The notes below the pieces were generated by a model, which did not search any database, was not told where the DNA came from, and worked only from the letters and a program-made list of their open reading frames with translations. A stretch of DNA of 64,000 bases from Sinotaia quadrata (taxonomy: Eukaryota > Mollusca > Gastropoda > Architaenioglossa > Viviparidae). The translations under genes and the position numbers were made by a program. Shown one piece after another: positions 12,301 to 22,845 of the stretch. Every line of letters starts with the position of its first letter. Within the stretch, counting starts at the first letter, position 1. The stretch is from positions 65,438,379-65,502,378 of the forward strand of contig CM054182.1 of the NCBI GenBank assembly GCA_028829895.1, read 5' to 3'.

Positions 12301-15300
12301 AGAGATTACTGGCATTTGGAGTCCTTTCATTAAAATGTTTATTTTATTAGTAAATATTGCATGTTTTATTAAAATATGTCATTGTTTAGTATTTCTACAT
12401 TATTCGCGAGGAAAGGGATGATGAGGAATTAGCTTTTTCAGAACTAAAAGTTTGGATTTAGCACATGAAAAAAGAGGAAACATCAGTTATTACTGACGTC
12501 ATGCTTCTCATTTGCTCCCATGATTATAACATGAAATCATTCACAATTAATATGAAATTATTAATAATTAATATGAAATCATTCATAATTAATATGAAAT
12601 CATTCACAATTAATATGAAATCATTCATAATTAATATGAAACCATTCATAATTAAATTGAAATCATTCATAATTAAACTGAAATCGTTCACAATTAAAGG
12701 TTCTCTCCTTTTCAGATGATTGGGCTTGCATTTGATGTGTGCGATAGTAAAATGATTAAGGTGAAAGATGACTTGAAGACTGGGAACAACAAAAGTGTGA
12801 CAGACAGACAGCAGGAAAAGCTGCTACAGAAATACACTTACATAAACCCAAGCATTATGGACATTGTATGCTTTGCATTTTGTTATATTGGTACATTGAC
12901 AGGTAAGTCTTTAACTTCAGCTTACCACTCATTAGCACCTTGACATTCCTTGTATAAAACTAAGGGTAACTGTTTTGTGAGAACTGAACTTCAGACTCAG
13001 AGTGTGTTGAAGGAATAAATTTTGTAATAAATAAACAGACTACAAGTATATACTTTATAATGGTTAAGTCTCTGTGCTTACCTGTATGTGAACTAGTTTT
13101 ACATAATTTGCCCACTCTGCATGCTGCCACAATAATAGACATTCAGTAAAACCTTACTAATTTGGACTCTGAATGACTAGATGTCACATGGTCCATACAG
13201 CTTGCTGGTTCATATTGACCACAGTAATAGACATCCAGTAAAACATTACTAGTTTGGATTCTGAATGACTAGATGTCACATAATCCATACAGCTTGACCA
13301 CATTGCTAAATAATACCTGTGCAGGGCATTTTGTAGATGTTTCTTTTCTGTTGGTCTCTCACATAGTCTTACTGTATGTATCATTCTTGATAATTTGATG
13401 TCAATAATTAATTTTTGTGGCAGCTCACTACTCCGGTTTCCTCCTAATCATTACCTCCCCTATGCCATTCCCTCAGCCACATAGTCTGGATTATTGTGGC
13501 CTCACTGCACTACACATTTTCCAACCTAAATTACCTACTGTGCTTATTCACTTAGGTATATTATCATGCTTCTACTGGCCTACCTTGTAAAGACTGTCAC
13601 TTGCCTTGCTTTGCTAGCTATGGTAAATCCCCTTTGACCTCTGAGCTTGAAAATACATTTCATGCTGGTTTGATTAATGCTATTATTTTCCTGTTGGTTT
13701 TTTAATTGGAAAATAGAAAAGAACAAAATCACTTCCATTCAGTCAGCACTGAACATAAATTGGGTTTTGTTGTTTTTGTTGCAGGTCCCTTTTTCAAGTA
13801 CCAAGTCTATAGAGACTGGCTTTGTCAAGAGAGGCCAGAGTCTATTCCCCTGCAGGAACCTCTTTATGCCAAAGCCAAGAGCCTTCCTGCTATTATCATC
13901 ACATTTTTAATATGCTCTTACTTTTTTACTATTCAGGTTAGTAATCAAATATATTGTTTATTTTAATCTATTTGGTGTGCATTTGTCTCTGTGTGAACAT
14001 AATTATCTTTAATCTCTTTTGTGCAATTTCAGTTATCTCTAATTATTTTAATTAATTATTTCATCTTTTTATTTGGCTTTTCCTTTTGTTTTAAAGAGAC
14101 CAAGTGAACACACAGTTAACTACTTACTTCAAAAAATATTTTGCATTTCATAAACTTCTCTCCTACTATTGTTCTACCACTTAGACTGTTTTATTAAATT
14201 TTATGTGCATTGAGATGTTAATAGCACGAAGCCAAATATCTGCCTTAAAAATTTGGTAATCATTATGCAACAGAAATGTAGATTATACATATTACAACTG
14301 GCATATTATGAACCATACCAAAGTTAGACTTCACATTAAACATTATTTTTTTTTAATGTATTTTATCAAAGAGCAAATAACCACTCCTGCCTACCAAAAT
14401 CTGGTCACCACAGGGCACTTTTTCACTACTTAAAATCTACTCAAAAGTTTTGACATTTAATGCCAACCATTGAACCAATGCTTGGAGTACTCTTGATCTT
14501 ATTTGTAGAGTAATATGAGCATCATATTGCAGAATTGTTTTACAGTGTTTTGTTGTTTCATTTCATTGCTTGTCAGATTACCCAAATGCATTGTATTGAA
14601 GTTTCTAAGTTATACTAGATAGGTTATGTGGCAGAATAAATTTGCCTATCCCTATTTTAAAATTTAATTGTTATATAAATTGTTGAAATTGTCAGGGTAA
14701 CCTGGCCCAGGGCACTCCTTTATAATATAAATGATTTTGTTGTTTTTAAATTTATATTTATAATCAAAATTAAAGTGTTGTTTATGAACTTGGAGAAAAT
14801 TATTATTTTTTACTGCCATCAGCTTGTTTCATTGAATTTTAACTCAACGATGAATATTTTTATTGTCATGTTTTCTGTTCCGTTATAAAGCCACCATTAA
14901 CAATGCTGTGAGTTTTGCAACTATATTATTTCACTATTCAACTGTCTGCCAAATCTCTATTTGATTTCATTAATACTTTACTTGAAAATTTTAGAATTGT
15001 TCTTTCTGTACTATTATATAAAATTAAGTCCAGTCCATTGTCCATTTCCAAAACATTTTTTCTCTAAATAAACAATCAGAAATAGTTACAAGTTAATGGA
15101 AATGAAAAAGTACATTTGCCATTAAAAAAGGGTGATATGATTATGAAACTGTTTTTCTTATTAATTATGTAATTCTGTAATATTTTCATTTTTCAATATT
15201 ATAATAATTCTTTTTAACATAAGTACTTATTGAAAGTATAACTTTTAAAATTTATTGCTGTGTTGCTTTTGTGTGCTCGTAGTATGCATTTCAGTATCAT

Positions 15301-18300
15301 ATTATCTTACATGATTTCAAGTGTCTTCTGCGTAAATTAAGGTAGGTACTGTTAAACTTCTCAGATTATAGACAAACTGACTTGCTTTATGGTATGTTAA
15401 GATTTGTGACACACTGATTTGGTTTATCAATGTGATAGATAAGATTACTAACAGTCAGATTTGATTTACCAACATGTAAGGTATGATTTCTGATACTGAT
15501 TTGGTTTACCAAACATGCTTTACAAACTGATTTCTGCGTAAATTAAGGTAGGTACTGTTAAACTTCTCAGATTATAGACAAACTGACTTGCTTTATGGTA
15601 TGTTAAGATTTGTGACACACTGATTTGGTTTATCAATGTGATAGATAAGATTACTAACAGTCAGATTTGATTTACCAACATGTAAGGTATGATTTCTGAT
15701 ACTGATTTGGTTTACCAAAATGGTAGATATAATCATGCTTTACAAACTGATTTGGTTTACCAAAATGGTAGGTATAATCATGCTTACAGACTGTTTTGGT
15801 GTGCCAGCATTGTAAGGAAGAGGACAAAGATCTGCAATTACTTTAGAATTCTTGAAGCATGACTCCTTATGAAGAAGCTCTTAAATACTCTTGACTGCTC
15901 TCTTAAAATAATATATTAAATTAATGTAGGTCAGAACAAGGAATTAAGATGTTCTATTTGATCACATATATCCTTGTTTCTTTTCTTTTGCTTCATTCAG
16001 TATGTGGAAACAGAAGAATTTTATGAAAACCCTTTTTGGTTCCGGCTTTTTTACATGGTTCCAATGTTTATGATCTTCCGCACACGTTTGTACTCGGCAT
16101 GGGTGCTTTCAGAATGCATATGCATCACTGCAGGCTTGGGTGCATATCCACAACAGGCCAAGGCAAAGTGTGGTGCTGGGCCTACAGATTTTGAAGCTTT
16201 GGAAAAGATGTAATAATTAATTTTTTTTTGCACATTTTATAACTACTTGTGTGTATGTATGGATTTTGTGTTTGTACTTAGGTGTGTTGGTGTGTATATT
16301 TTACTTTAAATTTTTGTTTACTTACTGTTCAATAAATAAATCTCTTACATATCATGACTCTTATATTTAAATTTAGTAATACAGATTATATATATCTGTA
16401 CATGATCAGAAACAAATTATGACTTGAGATTACTTGGTTGGGGATGAAAATCTGTTTAAACCTTTATTTTACTTTACCTTAAAAATATATATTTAAATTT
16501 TAGAAAAAAATTAAATTCTTATTGCAGTGAATTCTACTTTTATTTTCTAAGTCTTTCTATTAATTTGATTTTATTAGAAATGAAAACTCAGTGGAGTATG
16601 ACTTTGAAACCATCCATAATCTGGATATTTATGGCTGTGAGCTTGCACCTACAACTAGGCAAGGTTTGCGGAGCTGGAACATGAGTGTGCAATACTGGCT
16701 TGCCACTTACATACATCGCAGAGTTCCTCAGAACCTCAAGGCATACAGGTAAGCAAGATAGATAGGAGTATTTTCACACTGTGTTACTTTTTTGGATGTC
16801 AGTGAAGTATGACTTTGAAACCATCCAGAAATTTTACATTTATGGTCCTGAACTTAGACCAATGAATAAGCCTAGTTTGTGGAGTTGGATCACAGGCAAT
16901 CAATACTGGCATACCTGTAACGTTCACTGCAGAGTTGTACAATATCTCAGAGCTTACAGGCATTAAAACAGAATATCACATTGTTGCATCACATAATATA
17001 TATAAAGTGAATTCAACCATATGCACTTGCACATCTCCCCACAGTGAATGTGATTCTGGTGTGTTTAAGTATTCTTTGTACTGTATGGCTCCCTGCTGCA
17101 AGTGGCCTACTTCATCTGGTCTTTAGATGAAGAAACAGCAGTCTGTTCAACACTGCAGAGGAACTCTTCAACTTCTAAAACTTACAGATTAAGGGCAATT
17201 TGGGGTTTGTGTGCCATGTTTAGAACATAGCCCCAGTGTAATATGCAGTGACATAGCTTGTAGCTTACCTCCAGTATAATATGCAGTGACATAGCTTGTA
17301 GCTTAGCCCAGTATAATATTCAGTGATGTAGCTTGTATCTTAGCCCCAGTATAATATGCAGAGACGTAGCTTGTAGCTTAGCCCCAGTATAATATGCAGT
17401 GATGTAGCTTGTAGCTTAGTCCCAGTATAATATGCAGTGACGTAGCTTGTAGCTTAGCCCCAGTATAATATGCAGTGACGTAGCTTATAGCTTACAGAGT
17501 AAGTCTAAATTTATGAGTTAGAACTTGTGCATGCATGTGCACACATACACATGCACACTCTCTCTCCGTCCCTCTCCCTCTCTCTATCCCTCTCTCCCCT
17601 CTCACTCTGGGTTGGGAGTGGGTTATAGGTTGCAGGGAAAATTACAGTAAGTTAAAGATTCTATTCATAACCATGGCATCTTTGCATTTCTGATTTTTTT
17701 CAGAAAACTCATGATTTATACTACTTCCTGCAATTCACTTTATCCACTTTTGTAGAATTTCCTTAATGCCAGACCATTTAGTTTTCATAATCTTATTTTC
17801 TTAATTTGAGAGTTCAAATTCATTGGAGATAATTGGACATTTACAGTGTTCATAATCAGAATTATGTTTGTGTGCTTGTATGCATGTATGATTGTTTGCT
17901 GGATGAATAGACAGAGATGATGGATGGATAGATGGGTGGGTGGGTGGGTGGGCATCACTCACCTGAGTGAATATACAGGCAGGTAGTTTTAATGCAAACT
18001 GATATTACAAGACATTCAGCACTAAGGGTGTGAGCATCACTGTGAATACACAGGTGGATTTTTTCTTAACACAAATTGATATTGCAGAGTAATGAATAGA
18101 TAGATAAACAAGAAAGAGAGAGAGATTGTGTGGAATATGCATGTGGGTTCTGTTTTACCACACTTTGACATTGCAGAATATCCATCACCATGGGTGTGAG
18201 TGCATTTTGGCATGGAATCCATCCAGGCTATTACCTAAGTTTTCTCACTGTGCCCCCAATACTAATGGCAGAGGAGGCCATGACTGCTGCCTTCAGAGAT

Positions 18301-18525
18301 GGCGCATTTCCTGTTCAGCAGAAACTGTTTGATTGGGGCTGCTGGTTCTTCAAGATGCGTGGCTTTGACTACATGTGCATGGGCTTCTTGTTGTTGAAAC
18401 TCAGCTCCACGCTTAGGTACTGGTACTCCATCTATTTCATCGGCCATTTATTTACAGTTCTCTTCATCATCATTGGTACACTGGGTAAAATGGCAAAACG
18501 CACGAGAAGACATAAAACTGAGTAG
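9366..18525 (+). CDS. MBOAT7: Lysophosphatidylinositol acyltransferase, MBOAT family, complete, 7 exons
   Basis: MBOAT7 (LPIAT1) transfers polyunsaturated acyl chains, chiefly arachidonate, from acyl-CoA to lysophosphatidylinositol; it is a multi-pass membrane enzyme of the Lands cycle. Coding exons: 9366-9580, 10751-10877, 12716-12902, 13785-13936, 16001-16209, 16578-16748, 18177-18525. All junctions are GT-AG and keep frame, giving 469 residues, close to the human 472. Family landmarks in order: N-terminal hydrophobic segments, PSPIANAAQLFLTL (exon 2), MIGLAFDV (exon 3), CYIGTLTGPFFKY across exons 3/4, FRTRLYSAW and GLGAYPQQAKAK (exon 5), SWNMSVQYWL with the catalytic Asn at about 331 (exon 6), FWHGIHPGYYLSFLT with the catalytic His at about 366, and FKMRGFDYMCMGF (exon 7). 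The C-terminus is Lys/Arg-rich. The start ATGG follows CAGCC, and no upstream exon is needed. Exon 5 uses a weak donor (AT|GTAATA). The neighbouring F8A gene is convergent. Confidence 0.96.
12534..12703. repeat. 21-bp minisatellite next to MBOAT7 exon 3 acceptor
   Basis: About eight units of ATTCATAATTAATATGAAATC (slightly variable, often ATTCACAATTAA) end about a dozen bases before the exon 3 splice acceptor at 12715. The period is a multiple of three, so a plus-strand frame stays open through the array; this is not coding. Confidence 0.9.
13134..13300. repeat. Two direct copies, offset about 92 bp, in MBOAT7 intron 3
   Basis: The segment starting AATAGACATTCAGTAAAACC and ending CCATACAGCTTG occurs twice (from about 13134 and 13226) with a handful of substitutions. 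Confidence 0.85.
15326..15717. repeat. 206-bp direct duplication in MBOAT7 intron 4
   Basis: Sequence from 15326 (TTCTGCGTAAATTAAGGTAG) to about 15513 recurs at 15532-15718 with no difference that I could see. The duplication is therefore very recent or maintained by conversion. Shorter related units (GATTTGGTTTACCAAAATGG) continue to about 15800. Confidence 0.9.
16331..16340 (+). promoter_or_regulatory. Possible intronic polyadenylation signal of MBOAT7
   Basis: AATAAATAAA lies about 120 bp after the exon 5 donor. If that weak donor is skipped, translation stops at the next codon (reading AAG ATG TAA, stop at 16211-16213), so this signal could end a short mRNA. That isoform would have about 298 residues and lack the catalytic Asn and His exons. 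Confidence 0.35.
16802..16959 (+). pseudogene. Decayed tandem duplicate of MBOAT7 exon 6
   Basis: This segment aligns without gaps to 16591-16748 of exon 6, offset by 211 bp. My hand count gives 109 of 158 identical bases (about 69%) and about half of the residues identical. The frame is open throughout. Conserved blocks include YDFETI, IYG and QYW. The region around the catalytic Asn has changed: SWNMSVQYWL in exon 6 reads SWITGNQYWH here, so the Asn is Ile. The donor position has GC instead of GT (ACAG|GCATTA). The nearest acceptor-like AG (GTCAG, 16798-16802) would put the copy in the wrong phase after exon 5 and create a stop. It is most simply an old, non-functional exon copy in intron 6. 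Confidence 0.85.
17232..17495. repeat. 38-bp minisatellite, about 7 copies, MBOAT7 intron 6
   Basis: Units have the form CCCCAGTATAATATGCAGTG then ACGTAGCTTGTAGCTTAG, with single-base variants (ACATAG, ATGTAG). A CT-rich low-complexity stretch follows at about 17559-17602. Confidence 0.92.
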
Positions 18526-19358
18526 TAGTTGTGTCATTTACTTGCACACCTTGAAAAGCTGTTGCTATTTTTTGGCTTGCTGCATCTCTTGTTTCAAGTA
18601 ATATCTTCTGCTAATGTGTATAATCATTAGCTTTACATTGCCAAAACAAAGGAACAATTTATCTCAGAGAATTTTATGACATACTGGAGGATGTTACTAC
18701 CTCTTTATATTATCTTCGGTTCTTTTCACAAATTGTCGCTATAAAATTGTTATTAAATGTCTTGCACGATCATATAGACATACATATTCACTGCTGTGCA
18801 TTGCAATTCGGACCACTAATGAGGGTAAAGTTCCCAAAGTCAGAACCCAGGCCTATGGGTACACTTTTTGAGAAATGAGAGCCGGTCTCCATAGAATGGA
18901 TTGACATGAGCACGACACAGGAACATGATCTCACTTAAGATTGCTGTAAAATCTTCGTTAAGTTTTTTTCTTGTCTTATTGTAATATATGCTATGGTGTA
19001 CTGTAAAACCCAGATTAATTCATCATCATCATCATTATTATTTTTATTATGCACATAATTTTTGCTGTGTTATCAGATTAGTTGTCTGTCATCAGGACAG
19101 AAAAAATTATATCTGAAACATTGTTCTTAATCATTCCATTTTGGGTATTTGCTGCTGTTCTGGCATTTCTGAGTTGCTTGTTTTATTTTGTTCTTGTGAT
19201 CTGCTTAAAGCAATAGTTTGACCCATTTTTATGAATTCCATATACATCTTGCTTACTTTTAGAATGTTCAGTTCATTTTTTTTTTAATTAAAAAGCAAAA
19301 TTGTACATTTATATCATCAATTTAATTTTTATAAGTTTATTTTTTAACTTATTGTATA

Positions 19359-19364
19359 AATAAA
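19359..19364 (+). terminator. Candidate MBOAT7 polyadenylation signal
   Basis: AATAAA (in GTATAAATAAAG) lies about 830 bp after the MBOAT7 stop codon, before the next tandem array. It is a plausible 3' end for the mRNA; other AT-rich variants occur nearby. Confidence 0.45.
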
Positions 19365-19740
19365 GAAAAATATGAATACTAATTTTAATCTATTCACTAA
19401 ACAAAATACAGCTTGGCTTGGTGTATCTCAAAAAAAGAAAGTTTACAGAAGTTCACCAAGTCATGGCTTCAGTTCCTCTTCATCATGACACCTAGTCATT
19501 CACTGAACAGTACCAGACCCTGCACATAGAATGACATGAAGTCTTGTGCAGAACACCACTCAGTCATGCACAAATTATACATCAACCAAATCAGTGCCAA
19601 ATCCTGCACGGAGCTACCATATCCAATCAGAAATGCAACTATGACAAAGGGTGCAGTGGAAAAGGCAACCATTAAAAGAGATAAGTGACCAAATGGCACT
19701 GATCAAACAGGTACTAATCACAGGGACGACTATGAGCAAG

Positions 19741-20245
19741 GTGGTAGTAAAATTACTGAACATTGCAAGATGTGCAGTAAAATTACTGAATTTTGAAAAG
19801 TGTACAGTAAAATTACTGAACATTGCAAGGTATGCAGTAAAATTACTGAACTTTGAAAAGTGTACAGTAAAATTACTGAACATTGCAAGGTATGCAGTAA
19901 AATTACTGAACATTGCAAGGTATGCAGTAAAATTACTGAACTTTGAAAAGTGTACAGTAAAATTACTGAACATTACAAGGTATGCAGTAAAATTACTGAA
20001 CTTTGAAAAGTGTACAGTAAAATTACTGAACTTTGAAAAGTGTACAGTAAAATTACTGAACATTGCAAGATGTACAGTAAAATTACTGAATTTTGAAAAG
20101 TGTACAGTAAAATTACTGAACATTGCAAGGTATGCAGTAAAATTAAGGACCTATTAAAAGTGTACAATTAGATTACTGAACTTTGAAAAATGTACAGTAA
20201 AATTATTGAGCATTGCAAGGTGCACAGTAAAATTACTGAACTTTG
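19741..20245. repeat. 30-bp minisatellite, about 17 copies, two alternating unit types
   Basis: All units share CAGTAAAATTACTGAA. Type A continues CATTGCAAGGTATG and type B continues CTTTGAAAAGTGTA. The order of A and B units is mixed and partly alternating. Because 30 is a multiple of three and the unit lacks stops in several frames, open frames of about 168 codons exist on both strands; these are repeat artefacts. Confidence 0.95.
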
Positions 20246-21374
20246 TTTACTGAGAGTTGACCTAATAGTGGTAGAATTGAAGTGTGTCATTTAATGTGGA
20301 TTTGACTATTGTTTACTTGGCACAATGTTTAAATATGTATATCTTAAACTGCTGCAGTGAAAATGTTTGCTGCTATTTTCAAGTAATCTATCTGTCTATC
20401 TATCTTTACATGGATTCTTAAGCCTGACTTATGCAGCTTACCTACATAAAAAAAAAAATTAGAAACAATACTAATTATGGTCCCTCCTAGCCTCTTAGCA
20501 TACACATTTGCTCACTGATTGGTGCTAGATTTGCTATATTTTTTAAGTTGGGGGGGGGGGGTGTATCATGATTTTTTTGTAGTAGCCTTTTTTAATTAAT
20601 ACATTATATCAGAACTTTCATGTGGATAATGATGGAATTGTGGAAGAAGAGGGGGAATGGGGGTGAGTTTGTGTGGATGGATAGAAGACAGGCAGACTCA
20701 TATAGACAGGCAATCTAATTAGGTCAGTAGGAGTTGAAACGTGACAGAAAAATGGACAGTAGTTTGGGCAGACAAGCGTACAAATTTGGTCTGCAAACAA
20801 ATAAATCTGTATCATCTACACCAAGCCAAGTACAAGGTCTTCATTCAAGTTTTTTGATTGTTCTTTTGTTTGCTTTGTGTTGTCTCTTGGATTTATTCAC
20901 TGGTTGGGGTTGAATTTGTTAGTTTTTTTTAATTTACTTTATAATTGTTGCTTTTCAGACATCATTAAACCCTATTCTTATCATTCAAATGTGAGAGGAA
21001 TCACTCACATGAATCTTAATGTTTTGACTTATAATTCAGTATTTATGTATTTTTTTACATATTTTTTTATAATTTCATTTTAAACTGACATAAATCTTGT
21101 ACTTATAATTAATTTCAAATTGTGTATACACAGTTCATTTTAATATTTATCTTTTTTCATTATTGCCTTTTTGACAGTTGCCCTTTGATCATTGCCTTGC
21201 AATTCAATCACAGTTTTTTTTTATTGGCACTCTCTTTTTCCTCTTGCTAATGGCATATTTTTGATCACTCACCATTTCAATGTTACCTTTGTGGCGCTTA
21301 CCCTTTAGATGTTATTATTTACTTCTGTGCATGAGATGATGTTGATTGCATGACAGTGGTAGTTGTGTACAAAC

Positions 21375-21545
21375 CTTGGTGTTGTTCTGCGAATGACTTT
21401 GGTGCATATAACTTGGTGTAGTTCTGTGCATGACTTTGGTGCATATAAATTGGTGTAGTTCTGTGCATGACTTTGGTGCGTATAACTTGGTGTAGTTCTG
21501 TGAATGACCTTGGTGCCTATAACTTGGTGTAGTTCTATGCTTAAT
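21375..21545. repeat. About 36-bp minisatellite, about 5 copies
   Basis: Repeated TGACTTTGGTGCATATAACT followed by TGGTGTAGTTCTGTGCA with minor variants. Confidence 0.88.
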
Positions 21546-22598
21546 GTTCATAATGTACAGTATATTGCACATAGAATTACATCAAAATCAAAAAAATCAA
21601 ATTGTATTCAAAAATTCAAAAATCAAATTGTATTCTTATTTTATAGGAATATGCTACTTAAAAGAATTGGAAAGATTTTACATATTTTTTTATTTGACAT
21701 TATACTCATTGATACATATATGTGCATTTCTCCAGTTATGTGCGGTGGTACAAGTTTGTTTTTCTCTGGTTATATGCAAAGATACAAGTATCTTTATGTC
21801 TTTCTCCAAGTTATATGCAGTAAAGTATAAGTAGTTATATATACAGTGGTACATGTACCTTTATAAGTCATTTTCTATTTTTATACAGTGATACAGGGAC
21901 ATTTTTCTCCAGTTATATATAATGACATATATATTTTTAGCTTTATTCAGTTGTATGTAGTGGTTATATATCTTTTTATGTCTTTCTTTATTTAAATACA
22001 GTGGTATGTGTACATCTTTCTACAATTCTCCTATATTGGTCATATGTGTTGTCAATTGGGCACTCTGTTGATCACTACCACCCAGCAACTCCGGTACTAT
22101 TATACCAACAGCATTTTATTAACATTTTTCAAGTGTTCCAGCTTCAAATTTTGTCTGTAAGCTATAGGAAAATCCTTCCAATCTAGTTTCAGTTTGCTAA
22201 ACGTTGTAATGATCTCAGCAGTAGAATCAGTGCCAGAATGCCATTGCTGATAAAAACTTAGTGCCCGGTACATTTCTACTTTATATAAATATTATTATTA
22301 AAGCTATATAAATTTACATATATGTTTGAATACTTTATATAACTTCTGTTTATTAAAGACTGTATAAATTTATTCATATGCTATAAAAAATGTATTCATA
22401 TGCTATAAAAAAATTATAATTAAGAATGTGGAAAGCAAATGTGTGTGTATGTTTATATTTATAAAGGGTTTATTGTATTCATTTTTGCCAGTAGACTTGC
22501 ATTTTTTATTTTTTATATTTATAATGATGTATCTTTAAAATGTTAAAAACACTTCTTGAGGATTAACATTATGCATTTTGCACTGCTGTGTTGTAGTG

Positions 22599-22845
22599 GG
22601 TTCCACACATTGGCCTATATACTGACTTAATACACAACTAATTGCTTACTCTTGTTACAGACTCCTGATACTCAGTCTTCATTAAATCACAGCAGATAAC
22701 AATAAAGGTTGACAGTGACAAATTTACAATGTGGGTTCCACACAGTGGCCTGTGTAGTGACCAAATACACAGCTGATTGCTTACTCCTGTTACAGACTCC
22801 TGATACTCAGTCTTCATAAAATCCAAAGCAAATAACAATGAAGAT
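22599..22845. repeat. Two direct copies, offset about 134 bp
   Basis: Two copies begin GGGTTCCACACA and include TTACAGACTCCTGATACTCA then GTCTTCA. They differ by scattered substitutions. Confidence 0.85.

Noticed and set aside
16781..16966. Exon 6 copy as a working mutually exclusive exon of MBOAT7
   Set aside because: The nearest acceptor is in the wrong phase after exon 5 and leads to a stop, the donor GT is GC, and the catalytic Asn is gone. Kept as a decayed copy.
19614..20157. Two long overlapping open frames (about 168 codons on each strand)
   Set aside because: Both lie in the 30-bp minisatellite; the period is a multiple of three and the units lack stops, so the frames carry no evidence of coding.
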